Origin: Lytechinus variegatus
Taxonomy: Eukaryota; Echinodermata; Echinoidea; Temnopleuroida; Toxopneustidae
DNA: 64,000 nt
Assembly: GCF_018143015.1 (NCBI RefSeq)
Contig: NC_054746.1
Span: 42,102,201 to 42,166,200, forward strand
Direction of reading: 5' to 3'
Part shown: in pieces, positions 55,862-64,000 of the stretch
How positions within the stretch are numbered: position 1 is the stretch's first letter
Layout: each line of letters starts with the position of its first letter
The notes under the pieces: model-generated
Databases searched by the model: none
What the model was told of the DNA's origin: nothing
What the model saw: the letters and a program-made list of their open reading frames with translations, nothing else
Position numbers and translations under genes: made by a program

Positions 55862-58800
55862 CTAATGATTATCATAATACATAGAAAGGATATCAGCCAT
55901 ATCATAATCTTCTGCCTCTATTGCTTTCTGTAAATTTTCTTCCAATTCTTGTAGTTCTTCACTGAATTTGCTTTCAGTTGCACTTGCCAATGTCTGTAAA
56001 ATAAAATACAAGATCATTTAATGTTGCAGCAATTAATCTGAATTTGATTTATTCCCAAATTAAACAAAACTTTAAGAAGAAGAAGAAATCTAACAATTCT
56101 TTAAACAACCGAAAGTTATTCAAATATTGTTAGATGTGCTGTAACTCCACACACAAAATAATAAAATCATACATCTGAAATATCCCTAACTGGGTATGAT
56201 TAAAGTGTCATTACCTCTTCTTAGATCTTCATTCCCTTAATAAAAACAAAATCTCAATACAAATAAAAATACTCTCCTTTTTTACAACTCAAACAAAAAT
56301 AAGTAGCACTTGTTCCTAAGAGAAGCATTCCTGTCTTTATGTCAAGAGTATGATTACAATATGGTTTTGGTTTCAGAATAATCTGAAGGCTTGGATAAGT
56401 ATGATTTTATGTTTCTGCATCTTAACATCACATCAACATTTACATCTGAAAATATCAACGCATTTATTACTTCTGCATATCAGTAAAAGAATCTCATACC
56501 TTTGGTTGGTGACTTTCTTTCACTTCATCTCCTATGTCCATTCCTTCATTATCCTTGAACTCCTCTAACACAGCCAAAACCTCAGGCATATCCTGAAGAC
56601 CATGTCGTCTGCTCAGCCATCCAATCAGCAAGGCACAGGATTGCTTCTCTATCTCAAGCTTACGGGTAGACAAGGTAGACTTCATGGTTTCTGTGTCCTG
56701 AAGAACTGTGCTGATCGTAGCCATCATCGTCTTGGCTCTCTCACAAAGCTGAAGCTCTGTAGAATATATGAGAGATACCATGTTTCTTACCAGGAGTTCT
56801 GAACATCCCCAATTAACATCATCAGAAGCAAATTATCATCTTAAATAAGAATAACCTCAAATTCAATTAATGGAATCAATACAGACAAGTGACAATTTAT
56901 GATTTTACAATGAACAGTTGAGGCTTTGGGCTCTGTTAAACAACACACTACTGAGATGTTCAAGTATGGGAAATATATATATATATACACTGTTTGGATA
57001 CAGGACAAACAATATTGTTCTATATATTTAACACATTTCCAAACTAGTTATTAAGAATAATATCAAATAAGGGCAATTTCTGAAAACATAAGACAAATGG
57101 ATGCCAACCCATTAAAAGGTATATTCAGTGAAAAGAAAGAGTTTTTTCAACTTCCTCCAAAAGACATGTGCATAATATGATTTTTTTTAAAGTATCACAA
57201 AAATCAATTCAATCTTTCTTCTTCTGCTGACTATGAAAAAATACTATGCCATTTCCACTCACCCCATTTTTTTTCTTCCTTGGCAAGTTCTATTTTGAGT
57301 TTAACCACTTGATCCTGCTGATTATTGAGTGTAGTTTGTTGATTCTTAAGTTCTTCTGAGACAGATTCAACCTGAGTCTGGTGCGAATGACCTTCATCCA
57401 TCTTGATCTTAATCTCTTCTGTCAAATGTTTAGCCTCACCAAATTTTCTCACTGAAAATACAACAATGAATAGAATCATTCTCTCTTTACATGCATAATA
57501 TAATTCATTTATATCCAAGATTAAGATTACAAGTATTGCTAACTCTCTTGAGTCTCGTGAGCATAAAAAGAAATAGAAACACTTCTCAGTATAAGCGAAA
57601 CACCTTTGTATCAACATGTTTATTTCTATTTTTTAACTAAACCAAAATAGGAGTAGTTTCACTATGAATGATAATCACAACATGAAACTTTCAGACTAAT
57701 ATTTTCAATCTACAACTCGTATCTGTTTACCCATTTTAATTACCAAAATGAGCATTTTAAATCTGAATATATTTCAGACTGAATGTCCATGCTTGTAACA
57801 TATTTACTTGATACAGCAAAATGCTTTGCTTCCTGCAGTGTTACAATGTGATCTTCAGTATCAGTGACCTTCTTCTTCAACGTTGCTAGCCTGGCTTTGT
57901 CAGTCAAGATCTTGGCACTTGTTGCCTGCATATCCTCTGTATTACTCATTACTTTCTCTCGTAAACTGTGGATCATAAACAGATAATGTATGGTTCTCTT
58001 TGAGATGAAATATCTTATTGTTTGACAGTGTTACTTTAATGAAAAATCTCATATTCAACGATGACACCATAAAATCATAGTTTCATTTAAAGGGGAATGA
58101 AATCTTTGGAACAAATAGGCTTGTGTAGAAACAGAAAAATCAAAGAATAAGAATAAAGAAAGTTTGAGAAAAATCGGACAAATAGTGAGAAAGTTATGAG
58201 CATTTGAATATTGCAATCACTAATGCTATGGAGATCCTCACATTGGCAATGCAACAAGGATGTGTGATGTCACTGATGAACAACTTTCCCTTTGGTGGAC
58301 TATAAAATACCCTCAAAATGTCTTATTTTGCTTTTTGTTATGATGATACAAACTCTCTATCCATGATGAATTCTTAAAAAATATGTATTACATGCCCTCA
58401 TGTAGAAAGAACACATGATTTATGGATAGATGTGATAAAAGAGTCAATTCTAGTGAAATATATACTAAAGTAATGGGGTAGTCTATAATGGGGAGAGTTG
58501 TTCACAAGTGACATCACACATTTTTGTCGCATTGCCAATTCGCTATCTCCATAGCATTAGTGATCGCAATATTCAAATGCTCATAACTTTCTCATTATTT
58601 GTCCGATTTTTCTCAAACTTTCGTTGATCTGTTTCTTTGATTTTTCTGTTTTCACACATACGATCTTGTTCAAAAGGTTTCATTCTCCTTTAAGGATTCT
58701 GTCACATACTATACAGATATTGACTGATGCGGTGTGTAATATCAACATACTTTGGACCGCCGGATTTGTATTTTCCCGAGGGGTTATATTTTCCCGAAGC

Positions 58801-61800
58801 ACACAGCGCTGAGGGAAAATATGATCACGAGGGAAAATATTAATCCTTTAGGCGGTCCACAGAATTTTTTGTTTACTCATCTCATCAGTCAATATCTGTT
58901 ATATTAGATAGCCTCTAATAATAAAGATAAAGTTAGGCCTAACGATACGTGCAGTCTGTTGTTTATGATATTCAGAGATTGATTGAACTGGTATAGATCT
59001 AACGTTAGATCTTGATCTATCTAAGTAACGTTAGTCTAACGCAGTAACCCTTTTATAATCAAATCAACTTTGTTTAGGCCTAGCCCTAGATCTAAATCTA
59101 AGTTCGAGTCCAGTCCAGGACCCAAGGCAGGTCGATATAATGCATGGTAACATCTAATCCACAAGAGGGCGCCATACACGTAGAAAAATATATTCATGGA
59201 CCGGTTGGTCAATATATTCATTGAAGATGGACCGGCTGGGAAAATACATTGATTTCGATCATATCACGTGACGCGCTATGGACCAATCGCGCTATGCTAT
59301 CTGTCTTGGCTATCTAATATAAGTCAGTAATAACATGAATATAAAGTATCTTGTGAGGAATTTCCTGAGTATACTTCCAATGTATATACCCAATAATATG
59401 AAATTTAAAAGTAAATGCATATGCTGCTTTGCTTACCTTGTAATGTTAGAAGTAGGTTCAAGATCTAAAGAACAGTCGGGTATACTGAAACCATTGTCTT
59501 CTTTCTCTCTATCCTGGTTCAATGAACTGATTGTGTTTTCAGATAAAACAATTCTTGACATCAGATCTTCCTCTCTGAAAAAAACAACAATATTAATATG
59601 GCACCCCATTAAACAGCCTGGATAAAAGGTATTAAAATACAAGAATTGTTAGTTTGTACAAATTTTGGAATGTGTTGTAACAATTTGCCTTATAGTTACA
59701 AAGATAGAGAACAATGTAGAGTAAAACTGATACCATCTCCTCATATTTGAAAGGATTTTGCATATGGGTATAACTGATAGAGCAGAAATAATTATACTGA
59801 TGACCAATGAATGTAGAGGGCAGCAACACACGGCAGTGTTGCTTTAAGGAAGGTACACTCCGCTCAGATTTTGTGACCACTTAAGCTATGCCCCTCACTC
59901 AGTGCACTTTTTTGGTAGATTGCAGTGTTGATTTATTTTCGTTTGTTCAATTTCATTTTTTTTGGTTAATGAAAACTCATAGAAAGAATGTTAAATATTA
60001 TTTTAGGAGTTACATGTATATATTTTATTTAAGTAAGACCAAAAATAAGCATGATTTTTGTAGTTTGCACATCAATAAAATTACATAGTCTCATGACATT
60101 ATATTACTTTTTTCTGCTAAATTTCGCTGCCCCTACCAAAAATACACCAGCCAATGCAAGCCAATACCTTGATCTTCTGGCATGGCCGTGCAAAAACTTC
60201 CTGTGCCACACGGGTGAGCGTACTGCGCAAAGGAAATGCTGGCCGAACAAGCATGACTGGCAGGATATTTTGACACGACTCGACTTAACCAGACATGGAC
60301 TTGAACGATATTGACTCGATCTGTCATTGATGTGGCACTAAAGCAATTAAACAACAAAAAATTTTCAAGGTGAGAATCCTAATTTTCCCTTACAGTGTAG
60401 ATCGGAGTCTGAAATTATAAAATTATTACGTGATATCCACAAATCCGACCCAACTCTTTTGCAACCCTTCAGGCACTCAGAGATCGAATACGGCCACCAG
60501 CCAAGCTCAAGTCCTAGTCTAAAGTTAGACCTAAACAGACAAAAATTAGCTGGTCCAGTATCGAGCCATGTATGTTTTGACGCGCCTTGACTTGTGAACT
60601 ATCAAGAGGCGAAGGTATATGTCACAGTTAATATTTTCATTCTATAATTTCATTCAAATTTGTGTAAGCATGCTTGCAAATACCAGCCAAAGGTATCCTT
60701 CTTCGGCACTTGTATGCACATATCGAGTGGACCTTCCTATTAGCAACACTGCCGTGTGTTGCTGCCCTCTATGTTCATTGCTAATGACATGAAAACAAGT
60801 AAATGGATCCCATGAACTAAAGGAAGAAAGCAGACCAAGAAACAGGAGACAACTTTTACATACATACCTGGCCAGAGCTTCATCAAATGCATTCATCTCA
60901 GCACTGAGCATCTTCTCATTCTCATCTAGAGCCATTCTGTCCTTAGTCAGTCTATCTTCACGATCCTGCACATTCATTTTCTCTTCTTCTATAATCAAGA
61001 TTTCTTCAGAGAATTCACCCTTGACTTCATCAATGGCTTCTTCTTGTTTATCAATCTCACAGCTTATTCTCTCTTCTTCTGATCTCAACTTACATAGTTG
61101 TTCTTCTAATGCAGCTATTTCATCCTGTAAGAAATTCAGCAAATATCTTGATGGAAATTGAAAATATAACTATAAATTAAATTAAGAAACTTAAAACATA
61201 TGAAAAAATATGTAATAATACTAAATCATAACTTTGCATCAATTCAAATTCAACTTCATTTCCGAAAATAAAAAAATTATATATACAAAACATTGACATT
61301 TAAAGATACTTTACATGTGGAGGAGTCAACGAAAGGACAGCAGCTTGTATACATTGGCTCCATACTGATGACAATCATATCAATACAGGTAAAATTAGCA
61401 CAGAAACAATAACAATTTCAATATAATCATGTGTTTCTCAAGAATGAAAGACAAACATTCTACTTGTAATCTATCTTCAAATGTTTATAATAATCAGGTT
61501 GATCCTCCTTGACAAGTTAATAGCACTAGAAATTATGATTCTGACCTTTTCATTAGGTACCTGAACAAAAGTTGTGTCCATCAATTCTGATGCATGCAGA
61601 ATTTTACAGGGGCTTTCCTAATCCACAATAGATGATTAAAAGTGAAAAATAAACACTGAGCAGGAATCATGCAAAAAGTCACATTGAAAGGAGGCTTTGA
61701 GGCACAGACCATACTGGCTAGTAAGATACTGACCTGCACTGTGGTTTTCTGCAGAGAAAGTTTGTCCTTGGTATCCCTGAGATCAGCTGTCTTCTCATCA

Positions 61801-62498
61801 ATCCTGCTCCATAGCTGGGCTTCTCTCCTTTCAACATGGTTCTTATCCAATAAAACATGGCTACATAGAAAAGAATGATACCAAACACAAGAACATCATG
61901 GCTCAGAGTTTATGAGAAAAGTACACATACTTTCATTCATGAGATTTCGATGATCATTTTCTAATTTCAGCAAATATGGATTGAACAAACATAAAGATGG
62001 CATTTGTAGTCTTTGTTATATTATCTTATGAGATTTAAGACTAACATCACTTCCACTCTGAATGAAAGTCAACTATTCATTTGAAATTTTGATTCAGAAA
62101 CAAAATATCTTTCTCTCCACAGCAACAGCAATTAGCAAATGGCTATTCTTGAAGAACCAACCTGGTAAAATAAAAGCAGTAAACCCTTACAACTAAAGCA
62201 GCTCTCATAATGATCACTTTCTATCTTACCCCATAGCACGTTCCAATTCTGTCTTCTGCATATCTAGTTTGAGTTTGTTTGCCTCAGGGTCTCCTCTTCT
62301 CCCCTCTTTCATTTTGCTGATGATAACTTCTTGTTGGTTCTGTAAATCTTTGATAGCTAGAATCCACTCTGATCTCTGTCTCTTCTTCTTCTCATAGATT
62401 GTGCTTCTGGAACTGAAGATATCATCCACAGCATTGTCTAAAGTCACTTGAGGGATGCTGCAAAGGTCTTTCTCTAATGAACTGCATTCTTTGGTCAT
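55862..62498 (-). CDS. Coiled-coil protein with UVR-like C-terminus, 508 aa, 8 coding exons
   Basis: Minus-strand exons: 62498-62230, 61860-61734, 61124-60868, 59574-59437, 57965-57808, 57451-57263, 56756-56500 and 55993-55862. Introns are GT-AG, all junction phases agree and the frame stays open to TAG, so the model is internally sound. The protein is mostly Glu/Lys-rich heptad sequence: coiled coils at about 65-230 and 265-380. A short Ser/Asp-rich break (FSIPDCSLDLEPTS) lies near 250. The region LLIGWLSRRHGLQD is non-coiled. The C-terminal EELQELEENLQKAIEAEDYD resembles the UvrB/UvrC (UVR) interaction motif. I do not recognise the family. It is probably a cytoskeletal, centrosomal or trafficking scaffold, by composition only. 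The exon holding the ATG begins at 62506 with CTGAAATT in frame and without a stop, so an upstream coding exon is possible. Confidence 0.85.
58091..58689. mobile_element. Foldback MITE flanked by TTAA (AGGGGAATGAAA type)
   Basis: Ends AGGGGAATGAAATCTTTGGA and its inverted near-complement GGTTTCATTCTCCT. TTAA at 58087-58090 and 58690-58693. The arms mirror each other over about 180 bp each (for example GAGAAAGTTATGAGCATTTG / CAAATGCTCATAACTTTCTC). It lies in the intron between the fourth and fifth coding exons of the coiled-coil gene. Confidence 0.75.
58713..58899. mobile_element. 187-bp nested palindromic element
   Basis: ACAGATATTGACTGATG at 58713-58729 and its perfect 17-bp inverted complement at 58883-58899 enclose further pairs: TGGACCGCC / GGCGGTCCA (58753 and 58851) and ATATTTTCCC / GGGAAAATAT (58786 and 58813). 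The whole unit could fold as one hairpin. Non-coding. Confidence 0.6.
58899..59322. repeat. 15-bp inverted repeat pair next to the palindromic element
   Basis: TTATATTAGATAGCC at 58899-58913 is repeated inversely at 59308-59322. The 58.9-59.3 kb interval also contains ACGTTAG words and GACCGG repeats. It may be a second TIR element, or the outer part of a larger composite that includes 58713-58899. Confidence 0.45.
59805..60780. mobile_element. 976-bp TIR element in the coiled-coil gene intron
   Basis: CAATGAATGTAGAGGGCAGC, then AACACACGGCAGTGTTGCT, at the left is repeated inversely at 60742-60780 with about two mismatches over nearly 40 bp. It lies between the third and fourth coding exons (60868 and 59574). 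Frames inside are short and unrecognised, so it is non-autonomous or decayed. No clear target duplication was seen. Confidence 0.6.
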
Positions 62499-62506
62499 AA
62501 TTTCAG

Positions 62507-63173
62507 CTGGAAGATCAAAGGGGTGTTCACTATTAGTGTCTGAATTTGACTTAGAAATGTTAGCTTTAAAGAGGGATTACACATATTCTATTAGATACAT
62601 CAGCCAAACTAATTCATTCAATACAAACCTCTGATATTTTTTTGTTTTATTCAATGAAAAATATGAAAAATGAATGCAATTGCACCCTTTAAAAAGCGAA
62701 TGAGGCAATATAAGTCAAATATATGTCTCAATCATTTGCATGACGAAAACCTCCATTTGAGAACACTATACCCCAGTTTTTCTCGATCAATTCTCTTCTC
62801 CAAGTACAACAAACCCTAAGTATCAAAACACCTGTTTCTTGACCTCGGTCCGAAGATAACACAACAGCCCGAGCGCGGTCCCGGCAAAGCATGCTGCCAT
62901 TTTTTATTCACTTACTTTCCTTATTTCGAGGTCGATTTTCTTCTTTCGAAATTGAAAATGGACTAACATTGAATTTCTGAATACAATATGCCTTTGAAAA
63001 CGTGATTAAATATCGAATACAATAATTTCATTCCGAAGGTCCTACTACAGGCAGAGAAGTCTTACGTAATAGCACAGCTGTTGTTTATCATTTCGTCCCT
63101 GGCTCAACGCTCATAATCTGGCCTGTGGGGAGACGGAGGGGATTACCTGGCCAAGCGGGGTTGATCAGGCAGG
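62507..63173. other. 5' flank of the coiled-coil gene
   Basis: The promoter or a leader exon of the minus-strand gene probably lies here. A minus-strand ATG at 62900 opens a 25-codon frame (MAACFAGTALGLLCYLRTE..) ending next to a CAG/GTGTTT donor-like site. Splicing there would put the known exons out of frame, so it may be an upstream ORF or unrelated. Confidence 0.3.
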
Positions 63174-63306
63174 TGTTTCATAAAGCTGTTCGTAAGTTAA
63201 GAGCGACTGGTGATCCTGTCTTGCATTAAATGGTACACACCATTGGCGATGATGACCAGTCGTTCTTAAAGTCGCTCTTAACTTACAAACAGCTTTATGA
63301 AATGGC
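63174..63306. mobile_element. Palindromic MITE (TTTCATAAAGCTGTT family), copy 2
   Basis: TTTCATAAAGCTGTTCGTAA, then GTTAAGAGCGAC, is mirrored by GTCGCTCTTAACTTACAAAC, then AGCTTTATGAAA. Internal GACTGGT / ACCAGTC pairs continue the fold. About 130 bp, nearly a complete hairpin. The same family is at 34753-34914. Confidence 0.7.
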
Positions 63307-63438
63307 CCCCAGGGCTTGGAAATGAATTAAAACACAAAATGGGGTCTAATACCGCAGCTTGCAATCTGAACTGCGGTCTTTCTCCAAACAGGGGTTTGGC
63401 GTAATGTGTAAATAAGTTATACTAACTGAAATACTGAA

Positions 63439-64000
63439 AGGTCAAGTCCACCTCAGAAAAATGTTGATTCGAATCAATTGAGAAAAATAAAACAAGAATA
63501 GCACTGAAAATTTCTTCAAAATCAGAAGTAAAATAAGAAAGTAATGACATTTCAAAGTTTCGCTTAATTTTCACAAAACAGTTTTATGCACAACTCAGTG
63601 ACATGCAACTGAGAGAGTCGATGATGTCCCTCACTCACTATTTGTTTTGTATTTTATTGTTTGAATAATCGATATTTCAATTTTTACAGATTTGACAATA
63701 AGGACCAGCTTGACTGAACCATAAAATGTTAAAACAATTGTAATTTTCCATGTTCATGGAGGAAGAAAACTTGTCTCACCTTCAAATAAGGAGAAAATCA
63801 GAATATTTCATATTTGATATAATTAAATACAAAAGAAATAGTGACACCATCATTCCCCTCATTTGCATACTGCCAGGATGTGCATATATCTGGGTTTTTT
63901 TTAATTGAGCAAAACTTTAAAATGTCATAACTTTCATAATTTTACATCTGATTTTAATGAAATTTTCAGTGTTATGCTTGGTGGATTTTTTCTCTCTTTG
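63439..64000. mobile_element. Foldback MITE (AGGACAAGTCCACC family), copy 3, cut by window end
   Basis: It starts AGGTCAAGTCCACCTCAG and follows copies 1 and 2 through AAGTAATGACATTTCAAAGTTTCGC-like sequence and the mirrored second arm (TTTCATAATTTTACATCTGAT). The last 40-50 bp lie past the window. Its left flank is CTGA, so an intact TTAA is not seen at this end. Confidence 0.7.

Noticed and set aside
62834-62900. First coding exon for the coiled-coil gene (MAACFAGTALG..)
   Set aside because: Its best donor is in phase 0, while the next exon needs phase 1 to stay open, so joining them creates an early stop.

Overview
The window is AT-rich, intron-rich animal DNA. It has GT-AG introns, long non-coding stretches, tRNA-derived SINEs and many small palindromic DNA transposons. 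The repeat types (foldback elements flanked by TTAA, SINEs with intact A and B boxes, frequent TACATGTA and TAGGCCTA words) and the single group II PAK-type kinase suggest a marine deuterostome invertebrate, most likely a sea urchin or a relative. The clade is inferred from memory of repeat styles and was not tested by a search.

Layout. From 1 to 23 kb there are two paralogous ARF-family GTPase genes, both on the minus strand, at 5574-7895 (194 aa) and 20494-22477 (191 aa). They share all three intron positions and phases. The second has lost the catalytic glutamine of its G3 motif. Between them lies a recent tandem triplication of a 2.2-2.6 kb unit (10036-17392). Two of the three units carry an intact tRNA-Asp(GTC) gene. 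Each unit ends in a GGTCTAAT-type minisatellite.

From about 23 to 50 kb lies a complete group II p21-activated kinase gene on the plus strand. Ten coding exons at 37944-45410 encode 761 aa, with an N-terminal CRIB, a long low-complexity linker with 14 DPR repeats, and a C-terminal kinase domain. A non-coding first exon may lie near 23.8 kb. The 3' flank to about 50 kb holds no other gene that I can see and probably contains a long 3' UTR.

From 50 to 64 kb there are SINEs, a 154-bp satellite carrying nuclear-receptor DR1 sites, several TIR elements, and a complete eight-exon minus-strand gene (55862-62498, 508 aa). This gene encodes a coiled-coil protein that I cannot name; its C-terminus resembles a UVR motif.

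The genes look unrelated in function, apart from the ARF pair. All exon joins given here were worked out by hand from splice sites and reading phase. All three interrupted gene types give uninterrupted frames with consistent phases, which is strong internal support. I saw no CRISPR array, operon, plasmid feature, retrovirus or LTR element. Unless a feature is listed, stretches between entries showed no gene or structured element I could support.
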